Shown here: piece after piece, positions 44,547 through 53,384 of the stretch | How the letters are laid out: each line of letters begins with the position of its first letter | Position numbering within the stretch: the stretch's first letter is position 1 | Assembly: GCF_030817015.1 (NCBI RefSeq) | Contig: NZ_JAUSYS010000001.1 | Span: forward strand, 4,092,001-4,156,000 | Reading direction: 5' to 3' | DNA: 64,000 nt | Source of the DNA: Arthrobacter sp. V1I7 | GTDB taxonomy: Bacteria; Actinomycetota; Actinomycetes; Actinomycetales; Micrococcaceae | Notes under the pieces: model-generated | The model's input: only the letters and a program-made list of their open reading frames with translations | Told to the model about the DNA's origin: nothing | Database searches by the model: none | Position numbers and translations under genes: made by a program

Positions 44547-44864
44547 ATGGCCAGGTTTGTGCAGATCATTGAATTTAGGACTTCGCGCTTCGAGGAAATT
44601 GAAGAGCTCGGCCGGCCGTCCCGGACGGAGGGTAGCACCGCACCCACCTTCGGACGCATCCTGGCCACCGCAGACCGCGACCATCCCGGAACCTATCTGA
44701 TGATCGTCGAGTTCGAGTCCTACGAGTCGGCGATGGAAAATTCCAACCGGCCGGAAACCTCCGACTTCGCCGCCAAGATGGCTGCCCTGTGCGATAGTCC
44801 TCCGGTCTTCCGCAATCTGGATGTGTTGTGGGAGGACACCGCCGGGGCGGCAGACAATTCCTAG
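44547..44864 (+). CDS. Hypothetical protein, possible dimeric alpha-beta barrel
   Basis: A 105-residue soluble protein. The opening ARFVQIIEFRTSRFEEIEEL, a middle RILATADRDHPGTYLMIVEF, and a helical ESYESAMENSNRPETSDFA suggest a ferredoxin-like dimeric barrel of the kind seen in small monooxygenases. This is by pattern only. ATG 44547 is preceded by CAAGGAG. The next gene begins nine bases after its stop, so the two probably share a transcript. Function unknown. Confidence 0.75.
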   Translation: MARFVQIIEFRTSRFEEIEELGRPSRTEGSTAPTFGRILATADRDHPGTYLMIVEFESYESAMENSNRPETSDFAAKMAALCDSPPVFRNLDVLWEDTAGAADNS

Positions 44865-44872
44865 GTGCGGAC

Positions 44873-47593
44873 ATGGTGGCTGCAGACCGGACTCCCCCGG
44901 CCAGTCCTGCGGCGGATGACCTTTTGGTTGCGCCCCTCGTGATCGACCTCAAAGAAGCCGGCTCGGCCCAGCTGCGGTTCGTGGGTGGTAAGGCGTTGAA
45001 CCTCGGCAAGCTCCTGGCTGCCGGGTTCCCGGTCCCGTCCGGATTTTGCCTGACGACGGAGGCCTACGAACGGGCGCTTCCGGCGGAAATAGCGGACCTG
45101 GCGTCGCAGCTCGAGGCGGCGCAGCGGGCGAGGGAACTGATCGGATCTTCCCCGGTCCCGCCCACGGTGGAGACCGCCCTCCGCGCGGCCTATGCCGAAC
45201 TCGGCGACCTTCCCGGCGAGGAGCCCGCCGTCGCTGTGCGGTCGTCAGCAACGGCCGAGGACCTGCCGTTCGCGAGTTTCGCCGGCCAGCAGGACACTTA
45301 TCTGGGCGTTGCGGGCGCCGACGCCGTGATCGACGCCGTCCGTCGGTGCTGGGCGTCCGTCTGGAGTGAGCGGGCGGTCGCCTACCGGTCCGCCAACCGG
45401 GTCAGCCATCGCAACGTCGGACTCGCCGTCGTCGTCCAACGACAGGTCGACGCCGCCACCGCGGGCGTTCTGTTCACGGCCAATCCGGTCACCGGAACGC
45501 GGACCGAGACCGTCATCGACGCCAGCCCGGGCGCGGGGCAGGCCGTCGTCTCCGGGACGGTCAATCCGGACCACTTCGTGCTGGACACGGCGACGGCCTG
45601 GGTCCTGCACCGCACCCCGGGCGGACCTGAACACGCCCGGCCGCCCAGCCTCAGCGATGCCCAGCTGAGCGAGCTTACGTCCTTGGGCGACCGCGTCCAG
45701 CGCCTGTTCGGAACCCCGCAGGATGCGGAGTGGGTCATTGATGCTGCGGGCAGGATCTGGCTGACCCAGTCCCGGCCAATCACCACGCTGTACCCGCTGG
45801 AGGACCCGTCAACCAGCGGGCGGGAAGGCCCTTCTTCCGAGTCCGACGCCGGGACCCGGGTGTACCTGTGCGGCACCTTGCTCCAGGGGCTCACCCGCCC
45901 GCTCACGCCGATGGGGCTCTCCGTCCTGGGCCGCGTGGGAAACCGGAACGGGCCCTGGAAATACCTCAACCCCGGGCTGCGCATGTTTGTGGACCTGACG
46001 CCGGCCATGCGCAGCAAGCTCGGCCGTCGCTACCTTCTGCAGGTCCTGCCGCTCGCGGACGGGAGGTCCGCGAGCGTTTTTCCGGCGCTGCTGGAAGACC
46101 CGAGGTTCCGGGTGGTGAAGCCTACAAGGAAGTTTGCGGCCAAAGCGGAGCGGTCCGGCCGCCCCGCGCGAACCCGGAGTGCGGAGCGAACCCGCGGTGC
46201 GGAGGTGACCCGGAGCACGGAGCGAACCCGGGGTGCGGAGGCGACCGCCGCCCTCGGACTGTTCCTCAAACTGGTACCGGCGCTCGTCAGGGCCGCAGTT
46301 CGACCCGAGGCGGAGCTGCGCCGGGCGAAGGCCTACGGAAAGCGGCTTGAAGCCGAGCTGGCACTACCCGAACCTGCCACCGCTTTCCAAAGGCTCGACT
46401 ACGCCCAGCACATCCTGGACCGGATGGTTAACGGGTTGATCCAGGCCACCCTTCCCGGTCCCGCCACCGGCTACATCATGCTGGCCCTGGCCCGAAGGCT
46501 GCTGCGCGGTATTGCCCAGCCTCGGGAGCTGGAAGCGGTCCTGAGGGGACTGCCACACAATGTGACCACCGAGATGGACCTGGAACTCTGGGACGTCGCA
46601 CGCGCCGTGAGCGCTGATCCGGCTTCCCGCGAGGCGTTCCTGCAGCGGCGCCCCAACGAACTCACCGTCAGCTTCCGTGCCGGCGCCCTGCCTCCGGCGG
46701 CACAGGCCGGGGTCCGCCGTTTCCTCGCACGGTACGGCCACCGCGCCGTAGCGGAGATCGACCTCGGCATGCCGCGGTGGGCCGAGGAACCGGACCACAT
46801 TCTGGGCATGATCTCGAACTACCTGCGGGTGGAAGACCCGGAACAGGCACCGGACCGGCAGTTCGCCCGGGCAGCGGAACACGCCGAAGCCCGGATCGGC
46901 ACCCTCGTTGAGCGGGCCGCGTCCCGGAGCCGCTGGCGGGCACTGCTGCTGCGGCTGGCCCTGCGCCGGGTCCGCGAACTGTCGGGCCTGCGCGAGCTGC
47001 CCAAGTTCAACATTGTGATGGTGCTGGCGGAAATGCACCGGCAGCTCAGCAGGATTGGCACGGAGCTGGCAAGGAACGGCAGCATCGCAGCCCCCGACGA
47101 CGTGTTCTTCCTGGATTTCGATGAAGTCCGGGTCGGCCTGCGGGGCGCCGAGCTCTGGGGCATCGTTGCTGGCCGCCACCGGCTCTACGACAGGGAACTG
47201 CGACGCCGTCATATCCCCCGGATCCTGCTGTCCGACGGCACAGACGTCGAGGCGGCCATGATGGCGAAGTCCCCGCCAGCCGACGGCCTCTCCGGCACCC
47301 CTGCCTCGGGCGGCACGGCCACCGGGAAGGTGAGGGTGGTTCTGGACCCGGTGGGCGCACACCTTGAACCCGGTGAAATCCTGGTGACGCCCTCCACCGA
47401 TCCTGGGTGGACCCCGTTGTTTCTGACCGCCGGGGCCTTGGTCATGGAAATGGGCGGGGTCATCTCGCATGGCTCAGTCGTAGCCCGCGAGTACGGCATC
47501 CCCGCCGTCGTGGGCGTACCGGACGCCACCACGCTGCTGCACACCGGGCAGATGGTCACCGTGGACGGCTCGGCCGGCACCGTCCGCCAGTGA
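44873..47593 (+). CDS. PEP-utilising phosphotransferase, rifampicin-phosphotransferase/PEP-synthase-like
   Basis: A 906-residue three-part enzyme. The N-terminal ATP-binding part has GGKALNLGKLLAAGFPVPSG, AVRSSATAEDLPFASFAGQQ and GVLFTANPVTGTRTE. The C-terminal swivelling domain has the phosphorylated His866 in GGVISHGSVVAREYGIPAVV. This order (ATP-grasp, spacer, His domain) and the size fit Rph-type rifampicin phosphotransferases or PEP-synthase-like proteins. Resistance is not proven by sequence. A tandem hexapeptide, roughly [R/V]TR[S/G][A/T]E, four times, is encoded at 46169-46240 in the spacer. ATG 44873 has a weak ribosome site. Confidence 0.82.
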   Translation: MVAADRTPPASPAADDLLVAPLVIDLKEAGSAQLRFVGGKALNLGKLLAAGFPVPSGFCLTTEAYERALPAEIADLASQLEAAQRARELIGSSPVPPTVETALRAAYAELGDLPGEEPAVAVRSSATAEDLPFASFAGQQDTYLGVAGADAVIDAVRRCWASVWSERAVAYRSANRVSHRNVGLAVVVQRQVDAATAGVLFTANPVTGTRTETVIDASPGAGQAVVSGTVNPDHFVLDTATAWVLHRTPGGPEHARPPSLSDAQLSELTSLGDRVQRLFGTPQDAEWVIDAAGRIWLTQSRPITTLYPLEDPSTSGREGPSSESDAGTRVYLCGTLLQGLTRPLTPMGLSVLGRVGNRNGPWKYLNPGLRMFVDLTPAMRSKLGRRYLLQVLPLADGRSASVFPALLEDPRFRVVKPTRKFAAKAERSGRPARTRSAERTRGAEVTRSTERTRGAEATAALGLFLKLVPALVRAAVRPEAELRRAKAYGKRLEAELALPEPATAFQRLDYAQHILDRMVNGLIQATLPGPATGYIMLALARRLLRGIAQPRELEAVLRGLPHNVTTEMDLELWDVARAVSADPASREAFLQRRPNELTVSFRAGALPPAAQAGVRRFLARYGHRAVAEIDLGMPRWAEEPDHILGMISNYLRVEDPEQAPDRQFARAAEHAEARIGTLVERAASRSRWRALLLRLALRRVRELSGLRELPKFNIVMVLAEMHRQLSRIGTELARNGSIAAPDDVFFLDFDEVRVGLRGAELWGIVAGRHRLYDRELRRRHIPRILLSDGTDVEAAMMAKSPPADGLSGTPASGGTATGKVRVVLDPVGAHLEPGEILVTPSTDPGWTPLFLTAGALVMEMGGVISHGSVVAREYGIPAVVGVPDATTLLHTGQMVTVDGSAGTVRQ
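46169..46240 (+). repeat. Four in-frame 18-bp tandem repeats
   Basis: The units 46169-46186, 46187-46204, 46205-46222 and 46223-46240 are variants of CGAACCCGGAGTGCGGAG. They encode RTRSAE, RTRGAE, VTRSTE and RTRGAE inside the phosphotransferase. The repeat keeps the frame, so copy-number change would only alter spacer length. Confidence 0.9.
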
Positions 47594-47956
47594 CGGATGC
47601 GCATGCCGCTTGCGGGACATACCGCGCCGGGCGACGCTGCAGACACCAGGAGCCGACACAGCGCCGCCGGAGATGGCACAACCGTGCCAAATGGATCACC
47701 GTGACGTCGTCGCGGGCAGGTTGGGCCTGCCCCGCCGGGCAGGCTGGGAGGAATTAAGGTGGTTCCGGGAGGGGACAAACGACCGGAATTATTGACCCCG
47801 CGGAAGGACCAAAGAGTCCCGGCGGAACGAAATGGCCCCCCCGGGCCTCTTGCACGCTAGCCCGGCGCCCCGTACGTTTGGGACAGCGGACGAATGTCTC
47901 CGCAGCCGTTGGCCCCAGGGCCGCCGGAGATCAGCAGCGTTTCAGAAGGATATGGC
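47594..47956 (+). promoter_or_regulatory. Long upstream region of the cold-shock gene
   Basis: This 363-base gap precedes the csp gene and has no convincing protein. A hairpin, GGGCAGG / CCTGCCC (47714-47720, 47726-47732), lies in the middle. Cold-shock genes often carry long structured leaders, so part of this may be transcribed. Short frames crossing it lack ribosome sites. Confidence 0.4.
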
Positions 47957-48160
47957 ATGGCTACAGGCACAGTTAAATGGTTCAACGCCGAAAAGGGTTT
48001 TGGCTTCATTGCCCCGGATGACGGGTCGGCCGACGTTTTCGCCCACTACTCGGCAATCTCCAGCAGCGGCTACCGCTCGCTGGACGAGAACCAGAAGGTC
48101 GAGTTCGACGTCACCCAGGGTCCGAAGGGCCCGCAGGCTGAGAACATCCGCCCGCTCTAA
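47957..48160 (+). CDS. Cold-shock protein (CspA family)
   Basis: A 67-residue single OB-fold RNA chaperone. The opening [20 protein letters not shown] contains RNP1 (KGFGFI), and [11 protein letters not shown] is RNP2. The length is exactly that of the family. ATG 47957 has AGAAGGA six bases upstream; the frame's longer version is non-conserved. A long non-coding region precedes it and a strong terminator follows, so it is a single-gene unit. Confidence 0.96.
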   Translation: MATGTVKWFNAEKGFGFIAPDDGSADVFAHYSAISSSGYRSLDENQKVEFDVTQGPKGPQAENIRPL

Positions 48161-48210
48161 CGACTTAGGAGGGCGCGCCCGGCCAGCCCGGGACGCCTTC
48201 CGCGAAGACC

Positions 48211-48251
48211 ACAAACGCCGCTTCGGAGGATTCCTCCGGAGCGGCGTTTGT
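48211..48251. terminator. Terminator after csp
   Basis: The 12-bp perfect stem ACAAACGCCGCT (48211-48222) pairs with 48240-48251. A second CGGAGG/CCTCCG pair lies inside it. CGTTTCC follows. It separates csp from the convergent acyl-CoA dehydrogenase gene. Confidence 0.85.
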
Positions 48252-48284
48252 CGTTTCCGATTTCTTACCTGAGCCCGGCCCGCC

Positions 48285-49535
48285 CTAAACGAAGGCCGAT
48301 TTCCCGGTCACGGCCCGGGCCACGATCAGGGAGTTGATCTCGTAACTGCCCTCGTAGGTGTAGAGGATTTCGGCATCGCCGAAAAGCTTGCCCATCTCGT
48401 AGTCGCTGCTGATGCCGTTGCCGCCCAGAAGGGAACGGCCCATCGCCACGGACGCCCGGGCCAGCCGGGTGGTGGTGGACTTGGCCATCGCGGCCTGGAC
48501 CATCTCCAGCTTGCCCTCCTCCTGGATCCGGGCCAACTGCGCCATCAGCGCCAGCGAGGCCGTGGCGTTGCCCAGGATCTCGGCCAGCTGCTGCGCGATG
48601 AGCTGGAACCGCGCCAGCTCCTTGCCGAACTGCTTCCGCTCCAACGAATAGGAGCGTGCGACGTCGAACGCGGCCAACTGAATGCCGGCAGCCTGCCAGC
48701 CCACCCAGGCGCGGGAATCGCGAAGCAGCTCGTTGGCCCTGGAGAAGTCCGTGGCCCCGGGCAGCAGGTTGGACGCCGGGATCCGCACCTCGTCGAGCAC
48801 GATGTCCGCATTCTGCATGATCCGCAGCCCGATCTTGTTGGCGATCTTCGTGGCGCTGTAGCCGGGGCGGTCAGTCTCCACGATGAAGCCCTTGATCTGC
48901 TGGTCCGCGACATCCCGGGCCCAGACCAAGGCGAAGTCCGCAATAGTGCCGGCGCCGATCCAGCGCTTCGCACCGCTGATCACCCACTCGCCGCCCTCCA
49001 GCCGCGCCGTGGTGGCGAGTCCGCCGGCGATGTCCGAGCCGTGGTCCGGCTCGGTGAGCGCGAAGGCGCCGAGCTGGGTAAAGGCGGTGAGCCCGGGCAG
49101 CCAGCGCGCCTTCTGCTCTTCTGAACCGAGCTGGTCGATCATCCCGACGATCAGCTCGTTGTGGATGCCCACCAGGGCCGAGAGCGAGACATCCGCCCGC
49201 GCCACCTCGACGTACATCAGGCCCTTAAACAGCTTGGAGGTGCCGTCCGTCTGCAGGCCGCCCAGACCGTACTTTCCCAGCTCTGCCAGCAGGCCGAACG
49301 GGAACTCCTCACGGTTCCAGTACTCGATCGAGGCCGCCCGGACCCGGGACTGCAGGAAGTCCCGCACCTCCTGGTACCGGAGTTGTTCCTCCGCGGGCAG
49401 GAGGTCCACAACATACATCAAGTCGGCATCCGGGAACGGCGGTGTGGCCACATCCCCCGGCTCCGCCCCCGGCAGCGCCGTCCCCTCCGGGGGGGCCGCC
49501 TGTCCGCTGGCACGTCCTTGTGTCTGCACGGGCAT
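48285..49535 (-). CDS. Acyl-CoA dehydrogenase (glutaryl-CoA-dehydrogenase-like)
   Basis: A 416-residue flavoenzyme. AFALTEPDHGSDIAGGLATTA is the FAD/substrate motif, and GEWVISGAKRWIGAGTIADF the middle strands. LLGGNGISSDYEMGKLFGDAE precedes the catalytic Glu395 in YTYEGSYEIN. The pattern is closest to glutaryl-CoA-dehydrogenase-like ACADs, though its neighbours are for valine and short-chain acid breakdown. A disordered Pro/Gly-rich N-terminus of about 35 residues precedes the fold. It is divergent from the acyl-CoA synthetase gene. An oxidation role for isobutyryl-CoA or a similar acyl-CoA is inferred. Confidence 0.9.
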   Translation of the reverse strand: MPVQTQGRASGQAAPPEGTALPGAEPGDVATPPFPDADLMYVVDLLPAEEQLRYQEVRDFLQSRVRAASIEYWNREEFPFGLLAELGKYGLGGLQTDGTSKLFKGLMYVEVARADVSLSALVGIHNELIVGMIDQLGSEEQKARWLPGLTAFTQLGAFALTEPDHGSDIAGGLATTARLEGGEWVISGAKRWIGAGTIADFALVWARDVADQQIKGFIVETDRPGYSATKIANKIGLRIMQNADIVLDEVRIPASNLLPGATDFSRANELLRDSRAWVGWQAAGIQLAAFDVARSYSLERKQFGKELARFQLIAQQLAEILGNATASLALMAQLARIQEEGKLEMVQAAMAKSTTTRLARASVAMGRSLLGGNGISSDYEMGKLFGDAEILYTYEGSYEINSLIVARAVTGKSAFV

Positions 49536-49594
49536 AGATCCCTTCCTGATGGGCCGCTCTGCGGCAGCCTCGGCTCTTCCAAACCCTTGGATGT

Positions 49595-49606
49595 CCTAGT
49601 ATATTG
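49595..49606 (+). promoter_or_regulatory. CCTAGTATATTG promoter/operator motif
   Basis: CCTAGTATATTG lies about 90 bases before the acyl-CoA synthetase ATG at 49698. The upstream region of mmsA carries CCGAGTATATTC in the same orientation relative to that gene (57002-57013, minus strand). It could be an extended -10 or a shared regulator site. Confidence 0.5.
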
Positions 49607-49697
49607 CACAGTGACGGGGATCACTAGGAAGCAGGCGGTTCCCTGGCAACGGCGCCAGCCGGCAAGGCTTCGCCAGCAGACTTTCGAAGGGTTCATC

Positions 49698-51425
49698 ATG
49701 ACTGTCACTGAAGAGTTCCGCGCAGCGCGGGACAGGCTGCTCACTCTCCGGGAGGACTATTCCGCGGCGCGGAGCGACTTCCAGTGGCCCCGGTTCGAGG
49801 AATTCAACTTCGCCCTCGACTGGTTTGACCAGATCGCCGCGGATCCGGCTAAGGCTGCCAGGCCCGCCCTCGTGATCGTCGAGCAGAACGGTACAGCGAC
49901 GCGGCGCAGCTTCGCTGACCTCTCCCGCCGCTCAGCCCAGGTGGCCAACTGGCTGCGCAGCCAGGGCGTCCGGCGCGGCGACCGCATGATCATCATGCTT
50001 GGCAACCAGGTGGAGCTCTGGGAGCTCATGCTGGCCGGTATCAAACTCGGCGTCGTGATGATTCCCACCACCACGCTGATGGGCCCTGCCGACCTGCAGG
50101 ACCGGGTGGAGCGCGGCGAAGCGGACTGGGCCGCCGTCGGAAGCGCCAACATCGGCAAGTTCGCCGAGGTGCCGGGCCGCTACACCCTGATAGAGGTCGG
50201 CGCCGGCGAGCGCAGCGGCTCCGGCCCGCTGCAGTACGCCGATTCCCTGGGCGCCGACGCGGCCTTCACCCCGGACGGACCGACGCTGGCGGATGAGACC
50301 CTGTTGCTCTACTTCACCTCGGGCACCACCTCCAAGGCCAAGCTGGTGGAGCATACACATACCTCCTACCCGGTGGGCCACCTCTCCACGATGTTCTGGA
50401 TCGGGCTGGAACCCGGCGATGTGCACCTCAACGTGGCCTCCCCGGGCTGGGCGAAACATGCCTGGTCGAACGTGTTCGCCCCGTGGATCGCCGAGGCCTG
50501 TGTGTTCATCTACAACTACGAACGCTTCGACGCCAAGGCGCTCATGGAGCAGATGGACCGCGAGTCCGTGACAAGTTTCTGCGCCCCGCCCACCGTCTGG
50601 CGGATGCTCATCCAGGCCGACCTGACCCTGCTGAAGAACCCGCCCGCCAAGGTGGTCTCCGCCGGCGAACCGCTCAACGCCGAAGTGATAGACCAGGTCC
50701 ACCGCGCCTGGGGCCAGACCATCCGCGACGGCTTCGGCCAGACCGAATCCACCGTGCAGATCGCCAACACTCCGGGACAACCGATCAAGATCGGCGCGAT
50801 GGGCCAGCCGCTGCCGGGCTACGACGTCGTCCTGGTGGATCCCGCAACCGGGAATGAGGGCGACGACGGCGAGCTGTGCCTGCGCCTGGACCCTCGGCCT
50901 GTCGGGCTGATGAAGGCCTACTACGGCGACCCGGGGAAGACCGCGGAGGCCTTCCGGAACGGTTACTACCATACCGGGGACATGGCGCGCCGGGACGAAC
51001 GCGGGATCATCACCTACGTGGGCCGCGGCGACGACGTCTTCAAGTCCTCCGACTACCGGCTCTCCCCCTTCGAGCTGGAGAGCGTGCTGATCGAGCACCC
51101 GGCGGTGGCGGAGGCCGCCGTCGTACCCTCACCCGATCCGCTGAAGCTGTCGGTACCCAAGGCGTTTGTGGTCCTGGCCGCCGGGCACCAGCCCGGCCCG
51201 GAGCTGGCCGAGGAAATCCTGCAGTATTGCCGCGACCACCTGGCCCCGTTCAAGCGGATCCGCCGGCTGGAGTTCACCGAGCTGCCCAAGACGATTTCCG
51301 GCAAGATCCGGCGCATAGAGCTGCGGCACAGCGAGGAGCTGCGCCACAGCGGCGGGACGGTTCCGGCCGGACTCGGAACCGAATATTCGGAGGCCGATTT
51401 CCCCGGCCTCAAAGGCCAGGGGTAG
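49698..51425 (+). CDS. AMP-dependent acyl-CoA synthetase
   Basis: A 575-residue adenylate-forming ligase. The P-loop variant is LLYFTSGTTSKAKLVEHTH, the second motif GFGQTESTVQIANTPG, then YYHTGDMARRDERGIITYVGR, and the catalytic Lys in PKTISGKIRRIELR. The pattern matches short- or medium-chain acyl-CoA (acetoacyl or benzoate-like) synthetases, and the acid it activates cannot be read out. ATG 49698 follows GAAGG, and the earlier part of the frame is antisense to the dehydrogenase gene. The MarR gene starts two bases after its stop. Confidence 0.92.
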   Translation: MTVTEEFRAARDRLLTLREDYSAARSDFQWPRFEEFNFALDWFDQIAADPAKAARPALVIVEQNGTATRRSFADLSRRSAQVANWLRSQGVRRGDRMIIMLGNQVELWELMLAGIKLGVVMIPTTTLMGPADLQDRVERGEADWAAVGSANIGKFAEVPGRYTLIEVGAGERSGSGPLQYADSLGADAAFTPDGPTLADETLLLYFTSGTTSKAKLVEHTHTSYPVGHLSTMFWIGLEPGDVHLNVASPGWAKHAWSNVFAPWIAEACVFIYNYERFDAKALMEQMDRESVTSFCAPPTVWRMLIQADLTLLKNPPAKVVSAGEPLNAEVIDQVHRAWGQTIRDGFGQTESTVQIANTPGQPIKIGAMGQPLPGYDVVLVDPATGNEGDDGELCLRLDPRPVGLMKAYYGDPGKTAEAFRNGYYHTGDMARRDERGIITYVGRGDDVFKSSDYRLSPFELESVLIEHPAVAEAAVVPSPDPLKLSVPKAFVVLAAGHQPGPELAEEILQYCRDHLAPFKRIRRLEFTELPKTISGKIRRIELRHSEELRHSGGTVPAGLGTEYSEADFPGLKGQG

Positions 51426-51427
51426 CT

Positions 51428-51934
51428 GTGGGAGCGCCGCTGCCGCGCGATCCGATCGCGGATGCCCGGCTGAACTGGGAGCGGCACGGCTGGTCCGACG
51501 TCGCCGCCCCGATGGCCGCCATCACGGCCATCATGCGGACCCAGCAGATCCTGCTGGCCCGGATCGAAGGTGTCCTCAAGCAGTTCGGCCTGACGTTCGC
51601 CCGGTACGAACTCCTGGCCCTGCTGAGTTTTGCCCGCAGCGGCGCGCTGCCGATGAACAAGGCGAGTGCACTGCTGCAGGTCCATCCCACCTCGGTGACC
51701 AACGCCGTCGACCGGCTTCAGAACGCCGGGCTGGTGCTCCGCTCCGCGCACCCCACCGACGGGCGCACCACGCTGATAGAGCTCACCCCCGAGGGACGGA
51801 CGCTGGCCAAAAGGGCGACGGCGGTGCTGAACTCGGAGGTATTCGGCCGGTCCGGCTTCGCGGAGCAGGACGTCGACGAGCTGATCCGGATCCTGGGAAC
51901 TTTCCGCCGCAACGCGGGCGATTTCAACGACTGA
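51428..51934 (+). CDS. MarR family transcriptional regulator
   Basis: A 168-residue winged-helix regulator. FARYELLALLSFARSGALP leads to the recognition helix region MNKASALLQVHPTSVTNAVDRL, then the wing HPTDGRTTLIELTPEGRTLA. It lacks the OhrR cysteine motif of the gene at 4356. The start is GTG 51428 with AGGGG before it. Its place directly after the acyl-CoA synthetase suggests it controls the local acyl-CoA genes, perhaps by sensing an acyl-CoA. The frame upstream is a shadow of the synthetase. Confidence 0.9.
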   Translation: MGAPLPRDPIADARLNWERHGWSDVAAPMAAITAIMRTQQILLARIEGVLKQFGLTFARYELLALLSFARSGALPMNKASALLQVHPTSVTNAVDRLQNAGLVLRSAHPTDGRTTLIELTPEGRTLAKRATAVLNSEVFGRSGFAEQDVDELIRILGTFRRNAGDFND

Positions 51935-51944
51935 GGAGAACACA

Positions 51945-52373
51945 ATGATTCCGGAAATCAACATCTGGGGCGTACTGGTGGCCACCTTGTCCAGCATGGT
52001 GGTCGGGTCCGTCTGGTACACGCCCAAGGTGTTCGGCAACTACTGGATGCGCGTCGCCAAGGTCACGCCCAGCGGGAAAGCCAAGGACGCCGTGAAACCG
52101 ATCCTGATCACGCTGGTGGTCAGCTTTGTCACCGCCTGGGTACTGGCAGGTTCCGCCGCCCTCTCGCAACACTTCTACGGCGGAAATTTCCTGGCCAACA
52201 CGCTGATCACGGCGGTGATCCTCTGGGCAGGGTTCACCGCGGCGCGTTTCATCACCCACGACGCGTTCGAAGACCGCCCGGCCGGCCTGACAATCTTGAA
52301 CTGCGCCCATGAGTTGGTGACCCTGGCGGTCATGGCACTCATCATCGGCCTGTTCGGGATCAGCGCCGCGTAG
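51945..52373 (+). CDS. DUF1761 membrane protein
   Basis: A 142-residue integral membrane protein with about four segments. The opening INIWGVLVATLSSMVVGSVWYTPKVFGNYW is the DUF1761 signature. Later segments include PILITLVVSFVTAWVLAGSA, LITAVILWAGFTAARF and ELVTLAVMALIIGLFG. The role is unknown. ATG 51945 follows GAGGAGAACACA. It begins ten bases after the MarR stop, so it is probably in the same transcript. Confidence 0.88.
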   Translation: MIPEINIWGVLVATLSSMVVGSVWYTPKVFGNYWMRVAKVTPSGKAKDAVKPILITLVVSFVTAWVLAGSAALSQHFYGGNFLANTLITAVILWAGFTAARFITHDAFEDRPAGLTILNCAHELVTLAVMALIIGLFGISAA

Positions 52374-52442
52374 TCAGACGGGCCCCTGCCTGGCTGCGTC
52401 AGGCAGGCCTCCCGCTGCGGAGATGACCTGGCGACGCGCAGA

Positions 52443-52550
52443 TGTCCTGGCGCTACTGGACTTCCAGCCGCGCCAGGACATTTCCGCATCGCCAGGACAT
52501 TTCCGCATCGCGGGGACATTTCCGCATCGCGGGGACACCTGCGCGTCGAA
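52443..52550. repeat. 19-bp tandem repeats with inverted flank
   Basis: The unit GGACATTTCCGCATCGC(C/G)(A/G) starts at 52477, 52496 and 52515, with a degenerate copy at 52534. ATGTCCTGGCG at 52443-52453 is the exact complement of CGCCAGGACAT at 52472-52482, so a hairpin forms at the left end. The block lies between convergent DUF1761 and enoyl-CoA hydratase genes and may serve as a transcript end. Confidence 0.85.
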
Positions 52551-52555
52551 GCTGC

Positions 52556-53335
52556 CTAGCGGTGGTTGAATTCCGGCTGGCGCTTCTCGCTGAAGGCCGC
52601 CATGCCTTCCTTCTGGTCCTCGGTGGCAAAGAGCGAGTGGAACACGCGCCGCTCGAACAGCACGCCCTGGGCCAGCCCGGTCTCGAAGGCCGCGTTGACC
52701 GCTTCCTTGGCCACCATCGCCACCGGCTTGGACTTGGAGGCGATCACCTCGGCGGCCTTCAGTGCCTCCTCGACCACGTCCGCGGCCGGGACCACACGGG
52801 AGACCAGCCCGGAGCGCTCGGCTTCCTCCGCATCCATAAAGCGGCCGGTCAGGATCATGTCCATCGCCTTGGACTTGCCCACCGCCCGGGTCAGGCGCTG
52901 CGATCCGCCCATGCCGGGCAGCACGCCGAGGTTGATTTCCGGCTGGCCGAACTTGGCGTTGTCCCCGGCGATGATGAAATCGCACATCATCGCGAGCTCA
53001 CAGCCGCCGCCCAGCGCGAAGCCGGACACCGCCGCCACGACGGGGATCCGGAGCCGGGTGAAGTCCTCCCAGCCACGGAACCAGTCCGCCGCATACATGT
53101 CCATGTAGCCCTTGGACTGCATTTCCTTGATGTCAGCCCCGGCGGCAAAGGCCTTCGCGGAGCCGGTCACGACCACCGCGCCCACCTCGGGGTCCGTGTC
53201 CATGGCTGTCACAGCGGCCACGAGCTCGTCCATGGTGGCCTTGTTGAGCGCGTTGAGTGCCTCGGGCCGGTTGAGCGTCACCAGGCCCACCCGGCCGCGG
53301 CGCTCCACCAGAATGTTTGTGTACTGCTCCGTCAT
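52556..53335 (-). CDS. Enoyl-CoA hydratase
   Basis: A 259-residue crotonase-fold hydratase. [20 protein letters not shown] and [18 protein letters not shown] form the CoA and oxyanion-hole sites. [20 protein letters not shown] holds the catalytic Glu positions of hydratases. ATG 53335 follows AAAGGGGACAGGC; the frame upstream is not conserved. It is the last gene of the leftward mmsA operon and would hydrate methacrylyl-CoA in valine breakdown, a role inferred from context. Confidence 0.93.
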   Translation of the reverse strand: MTEQYTNILVERRGRVGLVTLNRPEALNALNKATMDELVAAVTAMDTDPEVGAVVVTGSAKAFAAGADIKEMQSKGYMDMYAADWFRGWEDFTRLRIPVVAAVSGFALGGGCELAMMCDFIIAGDNAKFGQPEINLGVLPGMGGSQRLTRAVGKSKAMDMILTGRFMDAEEAERSGLVSRVVPAADVVEEALKAAEVIASKSKPVAMVAKEAVNAAFETGLAQGVLFERRVFHSLFATEDQKEGMAAFSEKRQPEFNHR

Positions 53336-53384
53336 GCCTGTCCCCTTTGGGTTGGTCTGGATCCAGAACCGAGGTGCCGGCCCG

